A stretch of DNA of 64,000 bases from Ulota crispa (GCA_963920765.1 OY987245.1:11176727-11240726); one strand, 5' to 3'; positions 20,708 to 34,253 are shown, numbered from the stretch's first letter. The notes: generated by a model from the sequence alone, not told the origin. A program made the numbers and translations.

Positions 20708-23700
20708 TGTCTATAGCATGGCCATTATTTTCATTTTTGGTTTTTATCTTTACCTGCCAAAGACGTGGGTTGTAGGTTGAATTTTTTGCAACCTACATTG
20801 AATTTTAGTAGTAGTCAAATTGCAATACTTTCTTGTTTAGTTTAGTATTTTGTCTACAAGTTTTTTATTGCCTAAGAACTTTTAGCTACATGCGTAGCAA
20901 CTTATTAGGATATAAATGGCAACTTTTAAGTTTAGTTCATATATGTTTCAATTATGTGAATTGGTGATGTCTAACATCAATCTTCAATAGTTGCTTTATT
21001 TTGTTAGTTATAATACTAAACTTGGACATTTGCAAAGTGTACACTAACAATTTTGTCAAGAAGCCACTAAAAGACTATTTAGTATATTTGTACAAGTGCC
21101 AAACCTTACCATGACACAATAACTACAAGCAAAAGTTGATTTATACTCATTGAATTTTTTGACTGGAAGCTTTCTTTGGTGCATCCTCAAGTAGAGTGCC
21201 AAAAGTCTTCTCTTAACTAAATCATATACTTGTCTAAGAATGGAAGTTGATTTATTCACTTTCTGCGCAAAATTCTGCCTTAGACGGCACTCAACGGTGG
21301 GTGCACTATCTAAATTGGGCATTTCAAAGTCAATTCCAATTTTCCTTAGATTGGAAGGTAAAATAAAAACTATAGAAAATCCAAAAAATATCCAATGTTT
21401 CCCCAAATTTGCAAGTGGATGTGTAGTATAGTAAAAATCAACAAAAGTATCGCATGTGGACTGCACCCAAAGTAGTGCATCCAGTTTGGATGCAATATCA
21501 GATGTGACTTTTTTGGATGCCTTCTTTTATGATTAGAATACTCCAGTGGGTTGAGTGCACCTAGAGTTGGGTGCAGGCATGCAGCTTGTAGTGAACAAGA
21601 GTGGAAGGGAGGAGATTATTGAAAAATGAGAATCTATATGATTTAGTTTTTAATGAAATAGGATTTGTAGGATGTACCTATTTTGCTCATCAAAAACAAC
21701 AATGTCATTCTATAATATATGTTATTCCTTGTGAATTTACATTTGAAAACTCAAATTTTTGGAAAATATTTAATAATGACATAATACTAGATTGTATTTT
21801 TCTATTCATAGTTTTTGAAATGTACATCAAAAAAGTAATATGAGGTAGAGACACTTCACGAAATTTTGAGTTTTTTTCACCTCCTATTATTTTAATTAAG
21901 ACACTTTTACTTTGACTTTTCATCCAATACAAAATAACTTTTTAAATATCTAGCTGCATGTACAAATCCATATTAAACACAGTCTTATGCATACGACAGC
22001 TCCAAGTCTTGTGCATCATAGTTCATCTACCGATGAATGCAGTCCAAAGTTGAGACTCCACCATTTAGTGCAGTCCAGAGACAATAGTGCACCCACTGTT
22101 GGGTGCAATCCAGAGTCCATAGTGGACCCACCGGTGGGTGTAGGCACTCACTGTCTATAGCTTTTCATCTATGAATATGGTCATTTCTTTTTTGCCGATC
22201 TTGCAAGTAATATTTTGTTGTTGTTTCCATTGTCATTGGTGGGGTCTCTTTGAGTTGTTTGAGGGAGAGCATGTGAATAAATAGTGCATTTACACTTTGC
22301 ATTATAGTTAGGTGGGGGGAAATCAAATATGATTAATGGCTACTCAAGTTGTCTTAATCCAAGATTCCATTAGCTATAGGGCAGCACGTCAGATTGCACC
22401 TCATCTCAAAGGCAATTTTGCATCTTGAAACTTTGGCTGCTTTTTAAAATTTCCTTTTTGTTTTTACAATACAATTTTAGTGCAACCAAATTTGAGATAG
22501 AAATTTTGCTAAATTTAGCCAGATTTATTTCCATTGGTCTATAAGACACAAAACATACTAGTAAAATATAAATACTCTAGAATTATAAAATTTAACATTT
22601 GTAAGCATGTGGCCACAAATATAATACATCATACATAAGAATCAATTCTCTAAATGAATACTTTCATAATTTAATATCATGATGTACATTGATATCATTG
22701 ACTTCACATAATTGATGATAATGATTAAATCACTTATCTACAAGAATTTGAAAAATGAATGTTGTTGCTTGTTTTCATATACAAATAAACTCTATACATA
22801 AGCAAGCTCTTAACATTCTTTTAAACCTCTCAAACGTAATTTAACTATTTGATTTAATACAATCATTTTAAAAACTTCACTTAAGCATTGCGATAGATAA
22901 ACAACAATTGTTAGCAAAAAGAATTGGAATTGCCGGAAAATGGAACTTTGTAATCACTTGGTTTTTTAAATCACAAAATTGTTGGTTTTTTAAGTCACAA
23001 AATTGTCGGAGGCTAGTTCAATTTTTGATGGTGTATATTGAAATTTAGTTTAGGATATGTGGTTTTGTTGGTGGAAAATAAAAATAAAAAGAAAGAGTTC
23101 TTTTGATATTTAATTTGTTTGTGAATAGACAAAATACACTAAAATGGATATAATTTGGTAACCACCACACAATTTACTCTAAATTCTTTGTATTGCATTA
23201 ATATTATAACCTTGCATAAATTCAAGAAATAAGTGAATTTTTGCGCTACATCAATATTTTAATTCCAAATTTAGGCAAATTTTAGTATACTGTGTGTTAC
23301 AATATTTGAATATTATTTCAAGCACTATAACTAAAGTAGTCAAAATCTTAAAAAGACTTTGTGAATACTCACCTCAATGAAAGAGTGCATGAAGGATGCT
23401 GCATTGCTGGAGCAGCTAAGTTGGAACATGAGGGCGACAAATAATTGTAGTTAAAACCTTATTTTGAAAATGAAGGTAAAAAACATGTCATGCCTTTGCA
23501 CTAATTAAGGAAAATTCATCTAAATCAATGTGATAGAGTTGTTCTCTATTCAAACTCTTGCACTATTAGAATTAGATTGTAAACTTCAAATTTTAAGAAA
23601 TAAAAAAACAAGAATTCAAAGTACATGATTATTTGTAATTGGTTATTGTAAATTTGCAAAACCCAAAGAACCAACAAACAAAATGCATCTTGCACATATG

Positions 23701-23877
23701 GGCCACTACAACTATCCAAGACCCTCAAAATTTGAAAACTCCACTAAAGCTTCCTTGTAATAGGTTGCCAAGCTACAAACTCAATTAGAAAAACATTCTC
23801 CAAAAAGTCAAGGCTGCATAATGCAACCAACCAACATATATTTTAATTATGCATTCTCATTATGCCCTTATGGAGAT
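20708..23877. other. AT-rich intergenic DNA with TGGGTGCA clusters
   Basis: No gene. Between 21290-21580 and 22030-22150 the words GTGGGTGCA, TGCACCCA and GCAGTCCA recur many times in both orientations, a decayed short repeat. The frame at 21056-21466 (minus) crosses one cluster and shows no domain. The remainder to 23877 is very AT-rich with nothing recognised. Confidence 0.4.
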
Positions 23878-24109
23878 TTAACCCTTGATTGGCCCAAAAG
23901 CCCTTTGCGGCCATATGTACGATTGTATGTACAAACGTATTTGAGTTGCTTTGAGGGCTTTCCAAATTTTTTTATGCACCCACCATCATACAACCCTTTA
24001 ATATGTACAATTGTAACACTTAATTTCCAGCTGATTCAAACTTCTGAATATTGATTGCGACCGTATTTGGTACCGTATCTCCAGAGCCCAAGGGCCCTTC
24101 AGGGGTTAA
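23878..24109 (+). mobile_element. TTAA-bounded short element
   Basis: TTAACCCTTGATTGGCCCAA at the left and GGGCCCTTCAGGGGTTAA at the right, 232 bases. The ends are inverted, begin CCC next to TTAA, and the body is a copy of 15908-16142. Confidence 0.7.
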
Positions 24110-24220
24110 GATAGCTTGCAATTGTGGTGATCCTCATGCCCATCTACATGGACCAAATTTAACCTTAGACTGGAATCATTTTTGAAAATTTCCCAAGAGA
24201 CCCTACCCCAAATGGTCTTA

Positions 24221-24524
24221 GAGCATCTCCACCAGTCTGGACTCTTTGAAAGTTTTTCAATTTGTTTTTGGTTGGCCCCCAAGCCCCTTGATCTCCACCC
24301 ATGCTCTTCAAAAAGGTGGCCTTGCACTCCAACACACCCCATAAATAATTAGTTGACCACTTATAAAGGAAAGTAGTGGATAAAATCCACTAAACTTAGG
24401 ATGAATAGTGGCTTGAAGTGCCCTTCCTAGACATAGTAGGACAAAATGCCTTAAGAGGGTTTTGAGAGGGGCATCAACACTTTCATCCACTTTGAGTGTG
24501 TTCGAGCCACCAATGGCGATGCCC
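24221..24524. repeat. TTA-flanked GAGCATCTCCACC MITE, copy 1
   Basis: Left end GAGCATCTCCACCAGTCTGG, right end CCACCAATGGCGATGCCC, with TTA at 24218-24220 and 24525-24527: a PIF/Harbinger-like three-base duplication. The middle has ACACCCCATAAATAATTAGT, which is the empty site for the insertion in the copy at 61409. Confidence 0.8.
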
Positions 24525-25175
24525 TTAACACCTAAATGCCCAAGCGACCAGATTTGGGTCTCTACAAAACTTTGAAGATGAATAAAACCTTATCAAATCA
24601 TTATTTTTAGTGTTTTTTTTTTTTTTTTCAATATGAGTTATTTTTGAATTCTACTTTCAACATCAAAAATTTTATTTTGTAAATGAAAGTTGATGATTTT
24701 TCTACTCAAGATTTTGTACAAGGATGTCCACTGCAATCTTGAGTTTTCTAGTGTTGGAAGATCTTGAAAGTGAGCCTCAAATACACTAGAGCTTGGAGAA
24801 ATATCTGTATTAGAAATCCATTTCAAAAAATGTAGGAGTAGATTTTTAAAACTGTAAATTGATTAGAGTTAGACATGTAATGATCTTAAACCTCATATGT
24901 TTTTGGTGACCAACTTTTTAGATTTGACATATGAAATGAGGATTAGAAGACTTTAATTCACTTTTGTAATTTTAACACCCTCATGTTCAAACATTATAAT
25001 CTTTCAAACTATAAGTGATATTGTTGTGTTTTCTTTTTCCATGTAATTTCTAACATGTCTAGTTTAAATTTGTACGGTAACAATTGAAAAAAACTTGATG
25101 GAATTTATGAAAAGGTTGATTGATTGTTCAGTTTCATAAAAAATCCAAGAAGCTCAGATAGGGCTTGGGCATTTA
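24525..25175 (+). mobile_element. TTAA-bounded element, TTAACACCTAAATGCCCAAG end
   Basis: The left end TTAACACCTAAATGCCCAAG matches the start of 45353-46801, and both continue into a (C/A)GATTTGGG-like phrase and CTAAACTTTGA-like text. The right end GCTTGGGCATTTA is the inverted counterpart but is cut by the element at 25176. It abuts the preceding MITE with no gap. Confidence 0.55.
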
Positions 25176-25536
25176 GGTAGAAGCACCCAAAAGTGACACT
25201 AGCCGTTTACTGACATTTATAAATAAACCTAAAGCTAAGCACTCCTGCACCCAAACCAGACACACAAGTTGACATAAGGAAAAGAAATCATGTAGATGGC
25301 GGTTTGTGATTGAATGTGACATGATCTTTTTGCTGTTGCTTTTTTAGAGATCTAGTGTCCACAATAGGTCAATTTAGGAAGTAACTTCCAACCATTCATA
25401 ATTTATTTATACAATCTTAGAAAATTCCAAAAACAATTTTCCTTGCATTTGTACCCATTTCCTAACTAGCCCATGCCATTAGATTCTCAGAAGACCCTCC
25501 AAGTTACCGCATCGGAGGTGGGTGCTTCTACTTTAC
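25176..25536. repeat. GGTAGAAGCACCC element
   Basis: Ends GGTAGAAGCACCCAAAAG and GGTGGGTGCTTCTACTTTACC are inverted, with TA on either side. It resembles the AGGTAGG group and appears to have entered the right end of the previous element. Confidence 0.55.
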
Positions 25537-25957
25537 CTAACACCAAAGCTCAAAAGGGTCCCCAAACACTTTCGTGGACAGCTACGATGCTAATAATACC
25601 GCCACGCTGTCAAGCTGACTACGAAGGGACGCCGTCCGTAGGGTAACTTATGTCGAATACCGTCACTCACTCCGTCCGACACACGCTCACAGCTTTTCTT
25701 CGTATCAATCAAAGTCTTCACGCGAAAGCCGCTTTGACGATGCTGCAAATTGCCAAATCCAGTAACATACACGAGAAGATCGAGGACTCGTTCACAATGG
25801 AACGTTAGCGCCAGATTCCGCAAGATGCGCACCCGATAATCCCGGCGGACGAGAGGAGCGCATCGGAAGAACCCTGTTGTGACGCCATTGCGATCGATCA
25901 AGAGAGCCAGGGTTTCGAGAGATCGTTGTAAGCTTTAGTTTGGGAGGAAATCATGCT

Positions 25958-27708
25958 ATGGCGATTTGCGGATGGACGGAGTGCCGTTGCTTCGTTCTCG
26001 TGCTCTTGTTGTGTTCGTTTATTATTGTGAGTCATGGTGCGATGGAGGAGAACTCGTTTGTGGTGAGCCGGCACCACGCGGGCGGGGAGAGTGTGAGTAT
26101 CGTCGGCCATGATGCCGCTCCTTGTGGTTCTTCTTCGGCTGCTGAGGTATGTTTGGAGTTCAAATTTTGAAGGTCTGAGGAGCGTGGATGGTGTTTTGTA
26201 GGGTTTGGAAAGATTGTGTGGTTTGGTACAAGATTTATTGGAGCCTATGTTCTCGAAGAAGCCAGTTTTTGATCGTTAGGGTTGGAGATTCTTGCAATGA
26301 TTCTTTTCTGCCTTGATGTCTAAAGTGCATATGTGATTGTGGATTTTATACTTTCATACTTGCGAGGTTCAAATTTGAAGTGAATTGGTGGAGTGAGCAG
26401 TGTGGACCGGTGTATTTAGGGTTAGGACAGATTTTGTGGTTTGGTATTAGGATAGACGATTCCATGGTCTTCATGCCACAATCAAGGAGGCGTATGTTTC
26501 TTACCGTTAGGGTTTCAGATTCATTCAAAGGACTCTGCTCTTAATTTGTTGTCAGAACTTGCAAATATGGATTTTATACTTTCACACTTCTTCTGATGTG
26601 TATTGTTTGAGGGAAAAGAAGTGGTCTGTTCGAAAACAGAATCGAAAATACGCAGATTAATGGCAGTCAGAACTGCTGTTAATGCACGCAAATATTCTGA
26701 AGCTTTTGTTTAGTTGTAACTCTTGTAGTAGGATTTCAACTTAAATTTTGAGCAAGGTGTTTTGTGTGTATGCAGGTACGGCCAGAAGGATACCTGATGC
26801 AGAAAGTAGCATCGATGGCTTCTGTCGATGGTGCAGGTAATTCTAGTGCCAGTCCAGTTCAACCCGACGTGTTGTGGTATTTCTTTGAATATTTACGTAG
26901 AGGCTTTATTCCCGCCTTTTTGTTGTCGAATAATTTCACCTTTCTTTTCCGTGTCAGTTGCGAGTTGATTTATTTCAAGTTAGCGACGTTATTCTGATTA
27001 TGCGCACTTTTTGACCTAATTTCTCTTATTCTGATCCAGGGCCATGCGTTCGTCGAACAACGAAGTCCTGTCCTGTAAAATGCTTCAGAGCTGATCCGTA
27101 TGTGTTCATTCTCATCTTTTTTGTTCTTTATGTTATTGGCATTGGGGAAGATGAATGCTTTATTCATTGTAGATTACTTGTCCTCTTCCGTTTTATCTCA
27201 TTCATACCACAATTGTTTTGTCAATCTCTTCTCTGCTATTCGACAAGACTCTGGATTATTACTGAATGTGCGTATTGCGTTTTGCTGTGTAGGGTTTGCG
27301 GGACGGATAAGGTTACGTACTGGTAAGCCCCGGCACAGAGCTTTTATATCCACCATGAGATAGAGCCTTTGTATGGATTATTGCTTTTAATCTTGTCATG
27401 CGCTAAAACTGTAGCATGATTGTTTTCACACCCTACGCATTCCTTAGATTGTTTTGATGTTTGACTGTGCTAGTTTATGCTTCTGTTATTTTAATCAGTG
27501 TTCTAATTGCACATATATGAACAGGTGTGGAGCTGCCGATGCAAACTGTGCTGGAGTAGAAGTAGCTCATGATGGATATTGTAACCTATGGGAGATGGAT
27601 ACTAATATTGGTTCGACAACTGCGCTGCATGCTGTGCAATCTTTGCAATTGGTTCACATGCTCTGGCTAGTGGTTGCAGGATTCTTTATTGTATTGGGTT
27701 TGCTATGA
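25958..27708 (+). CDS. Kazal-type serine protease inhibitor-like protein
   Basis: Five exons: 25958-26146, 26776-26836, 27040-27097, 27293-27322 and 27525-27708 (stop TGA). All junctions are GT-AG with matching phases, giving 173 residues. The first ATG (25958) opens a hydrophobic signal peptide (FVLVLLLCSFIIVSHGA). Residues about 90-132 form a Kazal domain: SCPVKCFRADPVCGTDKVTY, then WCGAADANC and GYC, with the spacing of plant Kazal inhibitors. A C-terminal hydrophobic segment (LWLVVAGFFIVLGLL) ends the protein, so it is probably secreted and membrane- or GPI-anchored. The likely role is inhibition of serine proteases outside the cell; the target is unknown. It converges with the RING gene at 29430. 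Confidence 0.85.
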
Positions 27709-29429
27709 GTTTTCAACAAAAGTATTCATTCTCTTTTAGACCATAGCTTAGAACCATTCATTTTGTCTCCAGAGTTTTGGAAGACCATTCATTGTGCATT
27801 AGCAGGTATAGGCTCGGATATTAGAAACAGCAGACCATTTTTTTTCATTTTCATCTGTTGATGTCGTTCTGAACGAAAGGAGCTGTTTTCGTTGTACGAT
27901 TTATAAGAAAAAAAGTGTTTCGCTGTTTACATCGTATTTTTTGTGAAGAGATTTACCTCTCATGTCCATTGTATGTTTCTTCATTCATGACCAGTTCACT
28001 GTTATGATTAGGCGTTGCAGGTGAGTTGTTTATGTCATCGTCCCGACGTTTATGTCAATGTGGTATATATGTAGCCCTTGGTAGCCCTTTTGAGAAGACT
28101 TTAGTAGACAGCTAGATGCTCTGCAGAGATATCAAGGAGATTCCGCTTTGACCTTTAGACAGCAATATATTTGGAGCATAACAGAAATCGGCAGGGTATA
28201 CGGGTTGAACAGGACATTACATCATCTGTATTTGGTCATCTGACTTATGCGGGTCGGGAACTCGGGTTACACTAAATAGGTTACTGGTTAGGCTGCAACT
28301 TACGTGATTAGAATAACGAATTTACTTAGGAACAGCATAAAATTACATATCGGTTGGAGATGTTTTTTCCTGTTTGGGTCACGGTGAGTTTATATTTGCT
28401 TTTTCTCTGAAACTGCTTCTGCTTTCATTAAGTCTGTTTTGAGATTAAGCTGTTAGCATTACGTTGCAACGCCGTTAGATTTTGTTGTCTAGGCAGTAGT
28501 ATCTAGATGTTCCATCGGTTCTGTTGTGGAGATTTGCATCTGCCTCGTATCAAGGCTTGGTTCTCCATCCTTCCATCATTTGGATTTTCATCGAGGTGCG
28601 TTTGTGTACCTCACCTTTTTCTTCAGTTCCTGAGTACCTTTTTTCATGGTGCTTTGATGATGGTACGCGCAAATATGGTACTTTGTGCTTTGCTATCTCT
28701 AGTTAAATTGCTTCAAGCACTGGTTTTTTTAACTGTAGAACTACGATGATATTTTGATGACGTGTGTCGCAAAGACGGAACTGAAAACAAGCCAGTGGTT
28801 CACAGAAAGGGCCAATAATTTGACCTGGACAGGCCCATAGCATTAACGTTCTGGATCCACTCTTCCCTGCTTTATGCCACTGGAGAGGTCATAGATTGTC
28901 ACATTGCTCATCAATCCGTGAATTGATCGTGTGCAGAGAAAAATCCTTCAACCTATTTGACGCTGGTTGTATCTGTGTTAAAATCTCTGAAGAACGATGT
29001 GCTTCAGGTATGTCAACTGACCATACGGATCAGAAATTTTCATTACAACAATGAGGCAGGAGTTCAACTTCATGTATTTATCCTGTTTAGGTTGCAAAAA
29101 TCAGATTAGCTTTCAGACAGGTTGTACATAAACCGGTGAAAAACCTCCAGGATGACTAAACACGTGTGATCTCGACTTTACCTTCTTTCATACACACCTT
29201 TTTCCACCTCCAGTGTTCCACATAGATAACCTTCTGATCAAATTCTAACTAGATTGCATCACATTCTCCAACAGAAAGTGAAGGTTTGGAGCTTGGCTTG
29301 TCGACATGACCACGCCACAGATTTGAAGGATCTGTCTGATTTCTGATGCTGGAATAAGTTTTTCCTGAAATGGAAGGTATGGGAATTTTAGGCGAATATT
29401 CCGCTGGAGTTTTGAAGATTCACAAAACG
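27709..29429. other. Region between convergent genes
   Basis: Presumed 3' untranslated sequence of the Kazal gene and, on the other strand, of the RING gene. Open frames near 28507-28749 have no domain, good start or splice support. No repeat family from the rest of the window is present here. Confidence 0.4.
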
Positions 29430-32196
29430 TCAATCCAACCGCCTTCTTCGTTTGCGGGTCACTTGCACCTGGTCTTCATGTGGTGTCTCAACCCCATCCT
29501 CTTGGGCAACCACATGTGAAGCCTCTTCGCCATGCTCCCTCCTCCTCCTCGACCTTCGAACCACGTGACCCTCGGGCACAATCCTCTCAGGGCCAGTCTG
29601 ATTTTCGACGTTCTGTGATGCAACATGATCAGGGCTACGCTCCGGACTTCTTTCTGAACCAGAGGCGATTTCCTGTGGCGCTGCTGTGGCGTTGAGCTCA
29701 ACATGGAACTCATTAGGGTTCATGTCCTCAGTGTCAGCAAGCTGGATGAGATCCGGGTTGCCCAAGTCAGGAGTGTTGATGGACGGTGGCATGTGATTGG
29801 GACGCTCCAAGTTCTGCATGATCTGTTCAATATTGTTCAGGCGGGTGCGCATCGTCGTAATCCAGTCTGAAACTTGAGCAGGGTGGACTGCCAAGCGACT
29901 GACCGAGTCCTCTTGTGGTTGAGAAAGCTGAGAGACAGCCGACGTTATCATATGCCGCCTTTGCTGTGCAGCATCCAGAGTCGGTTCGACATTGCCTTCC
30001 ATGTTTGCGAGCCGTGCATGCATTGATGCCAACCATGCCGCGGCCTGCAAAAGACTCAAGTAAGTTGCATCCAGTTTTCAAGAATGCATTTTGCAAATGA
30101 CTCTATTCTTGTACTTTCAGGTGTATTTGCGTCTTTACGCTGTTGTTGAAAACATTACATTTACTCTCTGGAGAAGAGATGATTTACGAGAGAGAACATT
30201 GTCTGCTCATGCTTCCAACTCTCTATGTTGAGTTTGATTAACAACATCATATAGATACAATTTTAGATGACGGTGGGTGACTGATATTTTCCTAAGTAAC
30301 TATTACTAAGCTGGCAACAAACAAGAGGTAACCGAATACTTTGGGGCAACTGGAATAATATCAGCGAACTAAAATAGACTACAGCTAAAGCCACTGGAGT
30401 TGCTGATGTCATAGGATCTTTACAGTTGTGGGCGGATATTTTAACAGTTGTATGGTTGTTTGTTTACCTGTGCAGGATCCACCACAAGACGGCTGCCATT
30501 AATTATATGCTCCCACTCTTGTGACAGGAGTGCAGTGGCTGCCAGCATTTGTTGTCTGTCGGTGCCTCTTGACCCTGCATTCTGATTGATAGATGCGCTG
30601 TAGCGAGAGTTTGCTAAAGCTTGCCTGAGCTGCTCTCGTCTGAAAGCTAGTCTTCGTTGCAAGTAGCTGCTTTGTGAGTGTTCAGTCGGATCACCTGCCT
30701 CCCTACCCAACTGATTCACATCGTCTTGCAATCTTGATGCTGCTGCTTCAGCGCCTTCATGTGCTAAATCGTCCCCTCTTTGGGATGTAACATCAAAAGT
30801 CGGAGGCGCTTCAGCACCAGGTGCTCGTGGCTCACCCTCTTCTTCAACTTCGGTAGCTGCTTGCTCAATTTCTGTAACTTGCACATGGTCTTGGTTCGTC
30901 CGCTCCCTGGCTTCTGCATCTCGAATTTCACGCTCCCGCTCTCGCTCCTCCCTCTCTCTCTGTTGCCTGACGCTCTCTATCCTCCTCGCTGGAGGCCGTG
31001 GCGGTATTCTCTCAGACCCTAGCGCGCCCTGCATTCGGGCTGAGGCGAGAGCATTCTCACGTCCATAAATCGGTGTAATGCTGTACTCGGCTATGGCGCC
31101 TTTGCAAACTGGGCACTCTTTGTGGTACGAATGCACATGTAACCATCGGTACAGGCATGGCCAACAGAACAGATGGCCGCAGCACGTAACCACTGCTTCG
31201 TTTGCCTTTTGAAAGCAAATATTGCACTCGAAATTCTCTCCAATGCCTGTCGACTCCTCCATCGCCGTTACGGCTGAAGTCAAGCGAGACAGTCTCTCTT
31301 GACTTCCTTCGATTTCCAAAGGAGTTTGCATGATAGGTCCACTCGTCACTGACCCTGGAACATTTTTGCCAATCAGGTACGATGATATCAGGGCGCACCA
31401 TTTTTTTTATCAACAACTCTGTACCTGAATATAGTGGCCAGTACTTGATGGTAGGGTGTGCTGAAGCTTAAAGAATCAGCACTGGTTTAAGATAGTAGAC
31501 TGCCAAACGCTTGTGTGATTGTTGAGAAGAGTTGTATGAATTGAAAATTTTGTAATTGTAAGTCATAGAAGTACCTGTTATGCTGGTAGCAGTGCTATGT
31601 TCTCGGGTGTTGTACGTCATATCTGCAGCGACTGAATGGATATGAGAAACATGCCCCCTGTTCGTCCTGTTCCGCCTCCTGATTCTCTGCCTCACATGTG
31701 GTAACCTTCTGGGTAACATTCTTTGCATAGGCCGATTTTCGAACGTGGTGTGGGTGCCCTGAACGTAATCCTCTGGTTGCATGTAAGTTTGTTGCTGAAG
31801 TTCAGTGTATTCTTGCATCTGTTCTTGCACAGGTTGATGGTATCCTTGGTAACCATAGTGCACCTCTTGCGGCGCTGTGTACAAATTGGCTCCGTGTATG
31901 CTGCCAGGTACGTAGCCTTGTTGGTCGTAGTGCTGTGTGGGGTCTGAAATTGGGTAGGAAGGGTAGCTTTGTGGCCCCACTTGTTGCATCAGCAGAAACG
32001 GATTGTAGGTTGGATTTGGTCCTGAAAGGTTGAGGTTCAAATCAACATGCCTCGACACAGATGTTTCTGACTCGGGACCAGAGATTTGGGGGCCTTGGTC
32101 TGTGGTGCTCTGATTATTGTTGTCAGCCCCAGCAGGCACTTGCGTTGCCATGCCTGGAACTCTCACCTCTCCCACCACTCTGGTTATTGCATGCAA
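29430..32196 (-). CDS. RING-type E3 ubiquitin ligase, MUSE1/MUSE2-like
   Basis: Three exons: 32196-31575, 31354-30468 and 30044-29430 (stop TGA), GT-AG junctions in phases 1 and 0, 707 residues. An in-frame ATG at 32151 (MATQVPAG) has a better context and would give 692; the frame is closed upstream of 32196. A C3HC4 RING lies at about residues 236-276 counting from 32151: CNIC, CCGHLFCWPCLYRWLHVHS and CPVCK. This signature, followed by ITPIYGRE, is that of the Arabidopsis MUSE1/MUSE2 RING proteins, which act with chaperones in turnover of immune receptors. The N-terminus is Q/Y-rich with a DLNLNL stretch, the middle has an E/R-rich helix, and the C-terminus is basic (TRKRRRRLD). It is longer than I recall for the Arabidopsis proteins. 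Confidence 0.85.
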
Positions 32197-32199
32197 ATT

Positions 32200-32950
32200 C
32201 TCCTTTCGTAATACTCAAACTTTTACAAAGCCAACCAATCTTGTGCCTGGGCATACCAGAATGTGATGCTGATTCTGATTCAGGGCTAAAGAACGATATG
32301 TGACTTCTTCGATGATGGTGCTCTGCGCAGGATCAATTCTCTGAAGATTGCTTGAATACTGCAATCATTACTGAAACAAAATCGGCCATTTTGCTTTTCT
32401 TCAATTCCACTTGGATCGACATGCCCTGCTGCATGTTGCCTGCTGCTGCTGCAGCAAGAGCATGTCCGCATGACAAGGGTGGCACAGATGCTGTCGCTTG
32501 AGAGCAGGTTCGTTCTGTGGAGGAGCCCAGCAATTGGAGACAGAGGGGTGTGGGCATAAACCCCTTGGGAAGAAGCATGCCAATGGTGTTCTTATCCAAG
32601 CCTCCCCTATCTCTGCTTGCCATGTCAGATTGGCAGAATGTGGACTCCACTAGGAGCTGCCATTTGGAAAAAGCGCAGATTGCATAGAGAAAGAAAAGGC
32701 TACCTGGGCTAACTCTTGGGCTGCTGACCCACTTTGTGACTCTTCGTCACCCTCCACGCCATGAACGAATATATCACATCTCCTTAACAATGGACCATGA
32801 CCCTGCCCTTCGCCAAAGCTTTTCTCAAAGATAATCAAGGGCAACAACGTAGATCTCATCATACCCCTCACTCGATGGACGTTACCAGTTGAGTCGAACC
32901 GGTTGCTCAGAATATCAAACCCTAAAGTTTGTCCTTCGACCACGGATGAC
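32200..32950 (-). other. Probable leader region of the RING gene, with open frames
   Basis: Minus-strand frames are open from 32943 to 32704 and, in another frame, from 32656 to 32333. They could be joined by a 47-base GT-AG interval, unusually short for a plant intron. The first frame has no ATG before codon 28. I recognise no domain. It most likely is 5' untranslated sequence with upstream open frames; a separate small gene is possible but weak. Confidence 0.3.
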
Positions 32951-34253
32951 GTCCATCACGATCACCTCAACTCCTCCATGTCAGAGTTTGGCATGGCCCA
33001 AGTGGAAGAGACTTATTCCAACGCAAGATATTGAAACTCCACGACATGGACGAAACCCTAGTAATCCACCTACCCGAGCAGCATTGGAGTGTTCTTTTCC
33101 TCAGACGTAATCAACACAGGTATGGACTTTTCTTTACATTTAAGTGTTTGGTTTCGTTGATGCAGGTTTTGAATTCTGCAGATTTTCTGACAATGCCTCA
33201 GGGAATGTTTAGTATCAGGACGTTTTCTTTTTAGGTTACCACTGGCTGCAGAGTTCTCATGGTGAGCATGCTTGTTGTCTCAATCTTTGCAGCGTTGCAG
33301 AGAAACTGATGGTCTTCCTCACCACGTGTGGTTCGGCTGTGTAATAGACGACCTGGTTGTTGGAGGGCTTTTCTTCTTCGTGTGCTGACGAACAATGCCA
33401 GGTCCAGTTAATTTCCAACTTGTAGCAATGAATGTAATTTTCAGTCACGTGCTGTGTTGTTTGAAGGTGAAAATTTAGCTTCAAACAAAAAGGTTGTGGA
33501 CATGCACAATATTGTGGTAAAAGGCTTGTGATAGGCGGTGAGTACACCTAATCTAGCCATACTCATTTCTGAGGCGTTTGTGCTCCTTAGCTTGATATGC
33601 ATTAGTTGAAATACAATATGATGTATTTATAGTCCTGCGTGATGAGTTTTGAAAACTATGCCCCAATTTTGGTGTATGTAGATGTTACATCCTCAAATAA
33701 ACGTTTATTTTTGCTTTTGGAATTTTTAGTGGCATTTGCGGATAGGCGCTCATGAATAGGTGGGTGTACACCAAGTTTGTTTAACTTAGTGTATTCTTGG
33801 TGGATCAATTCTTTGAACTTTTGGGCACAGTTGAGTACTTGTAGTGGTTTCATCTCATTACATGCTATAATTTCTTTTTCTAATATAGGGCTTTATAGTA
33901 CTTACACATCTTGTCCTGTTTTGTTAGGAGTGGCAAGAAGGAATGTGAAGTCCTCAATGATTGCTTCTATTGTTCATCTTTCTTTTCTTTCGTTCAAAAT
34001 GTCACTTTAAGTAGAGGAGTAGAAAATATGCTTATATTTACGGTTGTATTGATTTGGAACTTTATCTCTGTTTTGTCTTAATGAATGTTTGAGAGGGAAG
34101 GTATTTCGAAAGGTTCTTGGACAATAGCATCACATGAGTTTATTTTCACATCAATTGTTTCATGGATATCAAAATGAATGTTGTGAAAATGTTGGTTGAA
34201 GAGGTTTGGTAGCATCTATTGTATTTGAGGATGTAAATGTGATCGCAATGCAG
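32951..34253. other. Space between divergent RING and Mic10-like genes
   Basis: It should contain the Mic10-like gene's promoter and first exon on the plus strand. A tempting plus-strand start at 33046 (MDETLVIHLPEQ) reaches a GTATGG donor, but its phase does not fit the exon at 34254. No repeat was recognised. Confidence 0.35.

Noticed and set aside
21056-21466. 136-codon minus-strand frame
   Set aside because: AT-rich, crosses a TGGGTGCA repeat cluster, no domain or good start.
33031-33234. First exon for the Mic10-like gene (ATG at 33046)
   Set aside because: Its GTATGG donor leaves phase 2, which gives a stop when joined to the exon at 34254.
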